A stretch of DNA of 64,000 nt, taken from NCBI GenBank assembly GCA_026239495.1, contig CP110830.1:1550001-1614000 (forward strand), given 5' to 3'. Positions 55,676 through 64,000 of the stretch are shown here, piece by piece. Made by a program: the position numbers and the translations under genes. The notes under the pieces were generated by a model. It was not told where the DNA came from. It did not search any database and saw only the letters and a program-made list of their open reading frames with translations. Each line of letters begins with the position of its first letter. Positions within the stretch are counted from its first letter, which is position 1. This stretch comes from Spiroplasma phoeniceum. Its GTDB lineage: Bacteria; Bacillota_I; Bacilli_A; Mycoplasmatales; Mycoplasmataceae.

Positions 55676-57822
55676 ATGGGGTATTGTAATTTAAAAAATT
55701 TTTTTATGAGGTAGTGCTTTTTCTGACCTGCAAACAGAAGTGTAATATTTGGAGGGTGGAAAATCTGCATCAAATTCATATCATTGATTTAAGTTAGAAA
55801 AATACCGTTTTTTTAATCAACAACCTTGTTTAAATGATTTTTATCATCGTTATCAAAAAGATATTAAAATTGCAAGGGAGTTAAATTTTAATTCATTACG
55901 AACATCAGTTGAATGAACTAGATTAATTCCTGATTGAAAAACAGTTAATCCAAAAGAAATTGAATTTTACAATAATAGACTTCTTGCGTAACCTAATCTA
56001 ATTATTTTAAAATTCCTATAAAATATTTTTAAATTAAAATAGAAATTATAGGAGATTAAAATTATGAAATTTGATAAATTTAATTTTATTAATGATAAAG
56101 AATTATTGCGATTAACTGGAGCAAAAAGCTACTTTTAATAAAATGTTAAATATTTTACAAGTAGCTGAAATAGAAAAATTTAAAAAAGGTGGCAAAACTA
56201 ATAAATTATCACTAGAAAATCGGCTACTGATGACTTTATCGTATTGACGAGAATATCGGACTTATTTTCATCTTGCTAAAAGTTTTGATATTAGTGAATC
56301 TAGTTGTTGTCGCAATATCAAGTGAATTGAAGATATTTTAATTAAACACTCTGATTTTAAACAACTCGCTGGTAAAAAATCTCTAATAAATGATTGTTTT
56401 AATGATAAAACTATTATTATTGATTTTACCGAAACCCCAATCCAGCGCCCACAAAAAGACAAAAACAATCTTATTCTGTTAAAAAGAAAAAACACACCAT
56501 TAAAAAACAAGTAATTATCGAACAAGAAACCAAAAAAAATTATTGCAACAAGTTTTTCGCTTGGAAAAAAACATGATTATGCTTTATTTAAAGAATCAAA
56601 AATCTCAATTTTAAAAAATACCAAATTAATAGTTGATAGTGGTTATCAAGGAATTCAAAAAATTCACAATAATGTTCTAATACCTACAAAAAAACAAAGA
56701 AAAAACCTTTAAATAAAGTGCAAAAACAACGTAATAGAATAGTTTCAAAAATGAGAATTATTATTGAAAATATTTTTTCTATTCTTAAAAAATTTAAAAT
56801 TATTACAGAAAAATATCGTAATCGAAGAAAACGATTTAGTTTAAGATTTAATTTAATTGCTTCAATTTATAATTTGCAGTTAGCATAGAAGATTTATTTA
56901 AAATTAAAGAATTTAAATAATAAATTCATTTTTTGTTGTGGCAAAATATTAAATTTTTAAATAAAAAACATAATTAATTAAAATTATATTTTTCTATTAG
57001 TGTCTTTTTACAAATATTTGCAATTTTTTAATAGGTTACGCGATAAGTCTAATGTAATTAATGAAATGTTAAAAAATAATATTAAGCTAATTATTAATTT
57101 ATTTCATTTTGATATGTCATATTGAGCACAACAAAAAGGTGGCCGGCTTTCGCGAGAAGTCGTTGATGCTTTTATTTTTATGCAAAAACTTGTTTTGAAT
57201 TATTTGGTGATCGAGTTCAAATGTTTGCCACTTTTAATGAACCAATTGTTGTAATTGAAGGTAGTTATTGATATGTTTGACATTTCCCAAATGAAAGTTA
57301 ATATGCAACATGGTATGCAAGCCCAATGGAATACTTTAATTGCTCATTTAAAAGCAATTAAAGTATTCCGACAATTAAAATTAAAAGGAGAAATTGGGTA
57401 AATTTTAAGCATTTCACCATCAATTCCTCGTAGTAAAAATAAATCTGATTTAGAAGCAGCAAAATGACATGATTTGTTTACAATTAATTGTTTTTTTAGA
57501 TTCAATGGTTAAAAATTTTTATCCACAAGAATTAAAAGAAGTTGCTAAAAAATATAACTTTATGCGGCAAATTGCTGATGCAGATGAAGAATTAATTCAA
57601 GATGAGAACTTAAAAATTGATTTCTTAGGAGTTAATTTTTATCAACCAGCTTGAGTAAAAGGCGTTGATTTTATTCCAGATTTTACTAATGGAGCAATTA
57701 CACCACACTATTTTTAACGACCTTGTGAAATGCCGGAGCATCGTATTAATCAATACCGAGGATGAGAAATTTTTCCTAAGGCCATTTATATCATATTAAT
57801 TAATTTAAAAGAACATTATTAA
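55676..57822 (+). pseudogene. GH1 family 6-phospho-beta-glucosidase, split by IS5 and decayed
   Basis: After the start MGYCNLKNF an extra T in the T run (about 55700) shifts the frame. Then WGSAFSDLQTEV, SYHWFKLEKYRFF, DIKIARELNFNSLRTSVEWTRLIP (the GH1 R-x-S-x-EWxR-I-P signature) up to the IS at 55977. After the IS: NLFHFDMSYWAQQKGGWLSREVVDAF, MFATFNEP (acid/base Glu motif), IDFLGVNFYQPA. Several stops and frameshifts. The usual length of about 470 residues is nearly reached. Originally it would have cleaved phospho-beta-glucosides imported by a PTS. Confidence 0.82.
55977..57050 (+). mobile_element. IS5-family insertion sequence, subtype A, decayed
   Basis: AAT duplication on both sides (55974-55976, 57051-57053) inside the GH1 gene. 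Transposase start 56064; a deletion in LTGAK.. shifts the frame immediately. The right end is mutated (GGTTACGCGATAAGTCT). Confidence 0.88.
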
Positions 57823-57825
57823 AAT

Positions 57826-57877
57826 GCGCCCAGTTTAGTAAGCATTAATAAAAAAGAGTTATAAACTTTTATTTATT
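57826..57877. repeat. IS3 end fragment
   Basis: About 50 bp match the terminal part of the IS3 copy at 50838-50890 (AGTTTAGTAAGCATTAATAA and AAACTTTTATTTA). It is directly abutted by the next IS5 copy, so the remainder was lost. Confidence 0.7.
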
Positions 57878-58954
57878 AGGCTTCTTGCGTAACCTATTAA
57901 AAAATTGCAAATATTTGTAAAAAGACACTAATAGAAAAATATAATTTTAATTAATTATGTTTTTTATTTAAAAATTTAATATTTTGCCACAACAAAAAAT
58001 GAATTTATTATTTAAATTCTTTAATTTTAAGTAAATCTTCTATGCTAACTGCAAATTATAAATTGAAGCAATTAAATTAAATCTTAAACTAAATCGTTTT
58101 CTTCGATTACGATATTTTTCTGTAATAATTTTAAATTTTTTAAGAATAGCAAAAATATTTTCAATAATAATTTTCATTTTTGAAACTATTCTATTACATT
58201 TTTTTGCACTTTATTTAAAGGTTTTTTCTTTGTTTTTTTTTGTAGGTATTAGAACATTATTGTTAATTTTTTGAATTCCTTGATAACCACTATCAACTAT
58301 TAATTTGGTATTTTTTAAAATTGAGATTTTTGATTCTTTAAATAAAGCATAATTATGTTTTTTTCCAAGCGAAAAACTTGTTGCAATAATTTTTTTGGTT
58401 TCTTGTTCGATAATTACTTGTGTTTTAATGGTGTGTTTTTTCTTTTTACCAGAATAAGATTGTTTTTGTCTTTTTGTGGGCGTTGGATTGGGGTTTCGGT
58501 AAAATCAATAATAATAGTTTTATCATTAAAATAATCATTTATTAGCGATTTTTTACCAGCGAGTTGTTTAAAATCAGAGTGTTTAATTAAAATGTCTTCA
58601 ATTCACTTGATATTGCGATAACAACTAGATTCACTAATATCAAAACTTTTAGCAAGATGAAAATAAGTCCGATATTCTCGTCAATAAGATAAGGTCATCA
58701 GTAGCCGGTTTTCTAGTGATAATTTATTAGTTTTGCCACCTTTTTTAAATTTTTCTATTTCAGCTACTTGTAAAATATTTAACATTTTATTAAAAGTAGC
58801 TTTTTTTTGCTCCGGTTAATCGCAATAATTCTTTATCATTAATAAAATTAAATTTATCAAATTTCATAATTTTAATCTCCTATAATTTCTATTTTAATTT
58901 AAAAATATTTTATAGTAATTTTTAAATAATTAGATTAGGTTATGCAAGAAGTCT
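57878..58954 (-). mobile_element. IS5-family insertion sequence, subtype A, decayed
   Basis: Left end AGGCTTCTTGCGTAACC (one change), right end GGTTATGCAAGAAGTCT. Start codon at 58866; frameshifts in the Cys/Gly region near 58805 and in ORFB. Flanks ATT and AGT do not match, so this is another recombination junction: IS3 scar on the left, phage relic on the right. Confidence 0.85.
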
Positions 58955-59554
58955 AGTGTTTTTTGTTTGTAATTCATTGGTTTGTTGATTACTATTTTCT
59001 AAATTACTTGTATTAAATTCTTCAACTTCAGCAGTATTTTTTAAAATAAGTTCAGCATTATTTAATATCTAAACTACCATCTTCATTTTTAATAAGTTCA
59101 TTATTTTCATCTATAAGAACATATTTTACATTTTTTAATGCCCTTGTTTTTCCTCCTATTTTTTAATATTTGTATTTGTTCTTTTTCTAATCGCTTTTTG
59201 GATAATTTAAAAATTATCAATTCGAAAAGATAAAAAATAGCGTTTAGTTTTTATATTTAACTGATTAAATACTGAGCTTTTAATTTTTATCTCATCATCT
59301 TTTTTTAATTTCAAAAACTTAGTTAAAATAGATTGGTTATATATTGATAATGTTGAGTAATTTAATCCTTCTTATTGACATTTATCCGAACACGCATCAA
59401 CTGCAACTCCGCCAGCAACTAGTGCCTTAATTTTAGTTTTAATCGGATTTTCATGTAATCTAACAGTTAATTCTAACTTATTAACTTTTTTATTTTTCAT
59501 TTTAGGTTTATTAGTTATTGATTTTTTAGGTAAATTCCTTTTTGTTTGTGCCAT
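58955..59554 (-). pseudogene. Decayed basic protein of a phage-like cluster
   Basis: From ATG 59554 (ribosome site AAAAGGA): MAQTKRNLPKKSITNKPKMK, KLELTVRLHENPIKTKIKALVAGG, then a frameshift near 59375 to EGLNYSTLSIYNQSILTKFLK and IKTKRYFLSFRIDNF. After more lesions come VKYVLIDENNELIKNEDGSLDI and an Asn/Glu/Gln-rich tail cut by the IS. No recognised family; the strand content suggests a small nucleic-acid-binding protein. Confidence 0.5.
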
Positions 59555-59652
59555 TTTTATCAATTCCTTTTGTTAAAAAATATTGTAAATGTTTTTATGC
59601 ATCGTGTTCGTGCTCTGTCATTTTAATATTTCCTTTATAAACATAATTTTTC

Positions 59653-59999
59653 TTAACAACTGGTGATTAAAAAAACATAATTTAAATTAAATAGATATTT
59701 GCATAAAACTTTTAAACCACCGATGGATTTAGGAGTAGATAATGGATTTTTTATTTTTAAGCCTTTGTGACGTTGGTGATCTTCAATTATTACAATAACT
59801 TTATTTAAATAAGAACAAAATTTATTTTTAAACTCATTTAATATTAAATACATATTTTTTATTGCTTCTTCTTCATTTTTGGAATTAAAAGTAATATTAT
59901 ATTAATTATTTTATTTTGCAAAACATTATAAATAATAATACAAGTTTGTATAATTCCAGCAGGGTCAACTGCAATAATATATTTAAAATTATTCAACAT
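59653..59999 (-). pseudogene. Phage RuvC-like Holliday-junction resolvase, frameshifted
   Basis: MLNNFKYIIAVDPAGIIQTCIIIYNV begins with a strand and first catalytic Asp (AVDPAG) of the RuvC fold. After a frameshift near 59895, MYLILNEFKNKFCSYLNKVIVIIEDHQRHKGLK supplies the second acid (IED). PLSTPKSIGGLKVL follows and then the frame closes early at LITSC. It overlaps the end of the preceding small gene by 11 bp. It complements the C-terminal relic at 5407. Confidence 0.6.
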
Positions 60000-60141
60000 A
60001 ATTATTTCTAATTTTATCGGTAATATCTTCTATTAAAAGTAGATAGTGTCTGCCATCATTGTGTGATTTAAAGCGATAACGACTATTAACTTTTTCAGTT
60101 AATTCAGCAATTGTTGTCTTTTTTAACTTTAACTTTTTCAT
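59989..60141 (-). CDS. 50-residue protein of unknown function in a phage-like operon
   Basis: MKKLKLKKTTIAELTEKVNS, RYRFKSHNDGRHYLLLIEDI and a short end NYVE. Ribosome site AGGGGG 6-11 bases upstream. Basic N-terminus, no membrane segment. Tightly packed between the gene at 60151 (9-bp gap) and the RuvC-like gene (overlap). Intact. Confidence 0.55.
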   Translation of the reverse strand: MKKLKLKKTTIAELTEKVNSRYRFKSHNDGRHYLLLIEDITDKIRNNYVE

Positions 60142-60150
60142 ATTTACCCC

Positions 60151-60436
60151 CTAAATTATTCCTTTAATTTTTTTGTTAATTTGTAATATTTTTCATCCAT
60201 CTGATTCTAAATCTAAAATATCTTTAATTTTGTAATTTTGCATATATGAAGCAATAACACATCATTTATCTTTAAATAAATTTAAGTACATTTTGGACTC
60301 ATTCTAAACATTGCAAATCATAATGATTTTTATGATGTGAAATACGACAATTAACAGGTTGACAATTAGCTCAATCAAATGATGTTATTATTTCATTTCA
60401 AGTTTTATTAATATACAAACTTTTATATTCTGTCAT
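60151..60436 (-). pseudogene. Small phage-like gene, one-base frameshift
   Basis: MTEYKSLYINKTWNEIITSFDW, ANCQPVNCRISHHKNHYD, then one extra base near 60295 moves the frame to MYLNLFKDKWCVIASYMQNYK and DILDLESDGWKILQINKKIKG. About 94 residues when repaired. The His/Cys-rich part (CQPVNCRISHHKNH) is eye-catching, perhaps metal binding; unknown family. Confidence 0.5.
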
Positions 60437-60450
60437 TATATAAATACTCC

Positions 60451-60567
60451 CTAGCTATTTTTGCCTAATGTTCAATCCTTATCTGTAATTTCATCTTTTG
60501 ATACTGGATAAGCGCGTAGCATTAATTCTTGTAATTTACTTTCATTTTTTTTATTTCATTTTTTCAT
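60451..60567 (-). CDS. 38-residue protein of unknown function in a phage-like operon
   Basis: MKKWNKKNESKLQELMLRAY then PVSKDEITDKDWTLGKNS. Ribosome site AGAAAGGAAA. First gene of the minus-strand cluster after the GC-rich hairpin region. Too short for family recognition; amphipathic helix likely. Confidence 0.45.
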
Positions 60568-60661
60568 CAAATATTTTCCTTTCTGTAAAAAAACATAATA
60601 TTCCTTTATTGGTTAATATTTTGATATTTAGTAAATAATTTATTTTAATATTTAATTATTT

Positions 60662-60697
60662 CGCTGCCCGCTTCACTTTGAGGTGCGCGGGGGCGCG
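60662..60697. other. GC-rich hairpin, candidate phage replication origin or packaging signal
   Basis: CGC-TG-CCCGC-TT-CAC pairs with GTG-C-GCGGG-G-GCG around a TTTGAG loop. About 75 percent GC in a region of about 20 percent GC. Located between the minus-strand small-gene cluster and a further decayed phage-like frame. Confidence 0.55.
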
Positions 60698-61029
60698 GAT
60701 AGGATATTTTGATAGAGTTTTTTTACTCCCCACATACGAAAATAAACAAAAAAATAGTTTTCCCGATTATTAATTACGTTTAATCCATCCCTAGAGAACT
60801 TTATATAAATAAAATAACCTTTTGGAGTTCCAACTCTCTTGTTTTTTTTAGTGTCCAATATTGTTTTTTTCGGTTTAACAAGACTCTTTTTATGAAAACA
60901 AGCGAAAAAAAACATGATCTGACATTTCGCAAGTGATTAATATTGCCGATAATTAAAGAAATAAACAGGAGTAAATCCAATCGCTTTAACACTTTCTTTA
61001 AGGATTCGTAACATAGATGGGTTATCCAT
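60673..61029 (-). pseudogene. Decayed phage-like protein
   Basis: MDNPSMLRILKESVKAIGF and TPVYFFNYRQY, a stop (about 60937), then in the same frame MFFFACFHKKSLVKPKK, GTPKGYFIYIKFSRDGLNV and FFVYFRMWGVKKLYQNIL. Rich in aromatic and basic residues. It ends inside the GC-rich hairpin (SAPPRTSK). A plectrovirus-type protein is possible from composition only. Confidence 0.4.
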
Positions 61030-61059
61030 CTTTAAGCATCAAAATATTAAGTTTTAGAG

Positions 61060-61224
61060 TGCATTATTCATCAGATAGTATCTTTAAAATTAAAAATTAA
61101 CCTATTTTTCCTTATAAATTAGTTAATTTTTATAATTTCCTTTCTGTGATTTATTATATTTTTTCGGTTTAACAACTAATAATAATGTCATTTTTAATAA
61201 AGGTACTATCTGATGAATAATGCA
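61060..61224. repeat. 165-bp element with perfect 21-bp terminal inverted repeats
   Basis: 61060-61080 and 61204-61224 are exact reverse complements (core TTCATCAGATAGTA); pairing continues imperfectly for about eight more bases. The 123-bp centre is AT-rich and has no frame. No flanking duplication. MITE-like, or a large foldback between fruA and the phage relic. Confidence 0.6.
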
Positions 61225-61227
61225 AAT

Positions 61228-61256
61228 AAAAAAATCGCTCTAATAAGCGATTAATT
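61228..61256 (-). terminator. fruA terminator
   Basis: On the minus strand AATCGCT-TATTAG-AGCGATT followed by a T run, about 45 bp after the fruA stop. Confidence 0.85.
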
Positions 61257-61296
61257 TAATTTATATTTAATTACTTTATTTATATTTTTGTAAAAT

Positions 61297-63402
61297 CTAA
61301 GCTTTTTTCCGAATACTAATTGTTTCACCAGCACGTTTTTTATCTACAACTTGTCAGAAACCATACATAAAGGCAGTAATTAAAGCCCCAATAATCATAA
61401 ATAAGAATGCTAGTAATGTCCATCCTCAAGCGCTAGCTCATCCATAAACTCCGGCATCACCATTGCCATGACCTAACGCCGATAGGAATCCAACAATTGG
61501 CCCCCCATGACCAGCCAAATCAGCAATTCCTACGGCACCAGCTAAAGCACCCGCAATTGCTGAACCAACAATGTTACTTGGAATAACACGTTTTGGGTCA
61601 TTAACTGCAAATGGAATTGCTCCTTCTGAGATTCCAATAAATCCCATAAAGAATGTTGTTGAACCTATTGTGCGTTGTTCTTCATTATAGAGCGGTTTAA
61701 AAATTCATGTTGCAATTCCCATTCCCATTGGCGCAACTGGTATTGCAACTGACATTGCCCCCATTGGTGTATAAATTTTTGAGCCAATTAAACCTGTACA
61801 TGCTAAGAATGCAACTTTATTAATTGGTCCACCCATATCAAAACCAGTCATTGCTCCGATCAATAGTCCAAGGCCTAATCCAATTGCTACATTGGCAGTG
61901 TTTGAAGTATTACCTCATGTTCGTGAAATTCAATCTTGGAATTTACCCATTACTCAACCAACAGTTGAGCCAATGACAAACATCATAATTATTCCATAGA
62001 TAAAGCCGACAACAATTGGAATAAAGAAGATTGGCATTACTGGTTTTAATCCTTTTGGAACATTTCAAGTATTAATTCATTTAACAGTATATCCAACCGC
62101 TAGTCCGGCTGCAATTGCTCCAACGAATCCAGTTGGAGTATTAACTGCTTCAATTCCTGGTAAAGGATAAAAGTTAGCAGCATTATTTCCAATAAATGAA
62201 ACAACTAAAGCTGGGGCAATTGCTGAACGACCAGCAATTGAATTAGCAATAAATGCTCCCAAAATTGGAATCATTAATGTAAAGGCTGATACCCCTATAA
62301 CATTAAGATAATAAAAAAAGTTTTTTGGGTCAGTTAATGGGTCAGTATAAAATATTTCTCCTCAATATGCTGTTGTTCCGCTAGCATCAGGAATTCAACC
62401 CATTCCTTTTAATGAACCATGAAAATTATCATAGTTGGGGCCATAAATTGCTTTTGCTAATCCTAATGAAATAGCAATAAAAATTCCCCCTAAAATAACA
62501 ACTGGAACCATATATGAAACACCAGCCATTAAGTGTTTCATTACTCCAAATTTTTGGTTGCTACCATTAGCGCCCTTAATAATAAATTCTCCAGTTGGTA
62601 GCACTTTTCCTTCTTTTAGAGCGGCACTAATAACCCCTTCTGGATCTTTAATTGCTTTTGCAACTGGACAGTTATAAACTTTTTTTCCACCAAATCTTTC
62701 CATATCAAGTCCAATATCTGTTGCAGCAATGATTACTTCGGCTTCTTTAATTTCTTCCTCTGTAAAATCATTGCGAGTACCTTCAGACCCATGTGTTTCA
62801 ACTTTAATGTCGTATCCCATTTTAGGGGCAGTTTGGTTTAACTTATCCGCAGCTAAAAAAGTATGAGCTACTCCTGTTGCACAAGATGTCATTGCTAAAA
62901 TAAACGGCTTTTGACTAGTTAGAGTTGTTTTGGTTGGAGCTTTTTCTTTTCCAATCCCATTTAATAATGCGGCTGAAATTTTTGCTTTGTCTGTTTCAAC
63001 TTTCATTGCTTTTTTAAAGTCTTCATCCATTAATTTTCGTGCTACTTCACTTAAAATTCCTAAATGAATTTCTCCTGATTTAGCTTCAGGAATAATTAAA
63101 GCAATGGCGACTTTCGTTGGCTTTCTATCCATTGAATTTCAATCAACATCATTTTTGAAACGAATAAATAAAACCGCTGCATTTGTAACAGCACTAATTC
63201 GTGCATGAGGAATTGCAAAGCCGTCTTCAAAACCTGTTGAAGACTCTTTTTCTCGGGCCTCAAAACCTTTAATAAGTTTATTGCGGTCAGAAACATATCC
63301 AAGATTTTCAGCTAATTGAGCAAGTTCTAAAAAAGCTTCTTCTTTATTTTTAGCTGTTGAATCTAAAATAATATGTTTTTCATTAAAAATGTTATTATAC
63401 AT
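61297..63402 (-). CDS. fruA: Fructose PTS transporter, EIIABC
   Basis: 701 residues in the order A-B-C. EIIA (1 to about 145) has the phosphorylatable His in GFAIPHARI. EIIB (about 170-270) has the active Cys in AMTSCATGVAHTFLAA. EIIC (about 290-690) is a multi-helix permease with GAFIANSIAGRSAIAPAL and GISEGAIPFAVNDP. It takes up fructose while phosphorylating it to fructose 1-phosphate, using HPr-P. Start 63402 (MYNNIF) is preferred over 63420, because GGAAAGGA lies 11-18 bases before 63402 and none precedes 63420. Intact, with its own terminator. No fruK or regulator inside the window. Confidence 0.95.
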
Positions 63403-63546
63403 ATAGTTTTTCCTTTCCATTTATAGTTTACTATTTTAAAATTAAAAATCAATAATTTTGTTAAAAAAAATATATTTTTAAATATAAAATGAATTTTTTT
63501 CTATAAAATTAAAATTTAATAGGTATCATTTTTTTATTTAAAAAAG

Positions 63547-64000
63547 TAGACTGCACCCCCAAAAGTAAGTAAAATTAAAAAAGAACTTTACTAAAATTTT
63601 AGAGGAGGTACATTTTTATATGGCAAAAGGGGCCAAAAATTTAAAACATATACTGAAGAATTTAGAAAAAATCCAGTAAAACAAAATGAACAAACATCGC
63701 TTACTTATATTTCAAAAAAATATAAAGTAAATATAAAAACACTTAATTCATAACAAATAAATTTTAAAAAAGGAATTTTAAATACACCAAAAGACCCAAA
63801 AGAAGCATTTGGGAAAAAGATTTAAACTATTACAAGGTTAGGTATGAATTATTAAAAAAGCTCCATGACTTTTACAATTAAATAAACAAAAAATAGTATC
63901 TTTTATAAAAAAATCGTGCTAAATATTCATTAAAATTATTGCTTGATATAACAGGTTTAAAGCGTAGTTATTGAGATAAATATAAAAATTATTTAAGTAA
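63547..64000 (+). mobile_element. IS3-family (IS150-like) insertion sequence, runs off the window
   Basis: Starts TAGACTGCACCCCC. GAGGAGG and ATG at 63620 open ORFA. Frameshifts and a stop (QTSLTYISKKYKVNIKTLNS then TAA) make it non-functional. It matches the minus-strand copy at 50835-52063, including the region around GATAAATATAAAAATTATTT near the edge. Its right end is outside the window. Confidence 0.78.

Noticed and set aside
63403-63420. Upstream start of fruA at 63420
   Set aside because: The six extra codons overlap the GGAAAGGA ribosome site that serves 63402.

Overview
The window is a low-GC mollicute chromosome segment, almost certainly a Spiroplasma of the Citri clade. TGA must be read as Trp throughout (for example in the ravA, fba, fruA and phage genes). 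There are many IS5-family insertion sequences, IS3 and ISLre2 (UPF0236) transposase remnants, prophage debris and spiralin-like surface-protein domains. All coordinates, translations and motif calls were made by eye; family names come from recognition of conserved motifs, not from a database search. Layout: 1-251 is the end of a prophage fragment cut by a palindrome. 551-2612 carries intact mutM and fba with a candidate antisense-oriented ncRNA between them. 2718-9537 is a decay zone: a budA gene broken by two IS copies, phage RuvC-like debris, a surface-protein pseudogene and a coiled-coil membrane-protein pseudogene. 9860-18885 is the most coherent functional block: four related four-helix membrane proteins, an 812-residue single-pass ectodomain protein, a RavA-type MoxR AAA+ ATPase and a ViaA-type VWA protein, all on the plus strand with short gaps. 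19047-22323 holds two ISLre2/UPF0236 transposase genes, one split by an IS5 copy. 22756-44794 holds two related prophages (terS, terL, small gene, portal, large virion protein, scaffold, major capsid), originally tail to tail. One was later rearranged by an inversion between two IS5 copies, which the 3-bp target duplications allow one to undo on paper. Each prophage carries a divergent minus-strand lipoprotein cargo gene, and the first also carries a predicted secreted protein. 45874-50728 has a MATE-exporter pseudogene and an intact 985-residue oddity with lipoyl-like and E2-acyltransferase-like ends that lack their key residues. 50763-58954 has yigZ and GH1 pseudogenes broken by IS3/IS5 copies, tRNA-His and an intact Ntdp/DUF402 gene. 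58955-61029 is a decayed small-gene phage cluster (RuvC-like, unknown small proteins, GC-rich hairpin). 61297-63402 is fruA (fructose PTS EIIABC), and an IS3 copy runs off the right edge. How it works together: the housekeeping genes (mutM, fba, fruA, Ntdp, tRNA-His) are islands in a landscape shaped by IS5 transposition and recombination. Many phage and surface genes differ from their paralogues by single-base changes in A/T runs, which may be real decay or assembly error. The best candidate for an undescribed system is the RavA-ViaA envelope operon at 9.9-18.6 kb.
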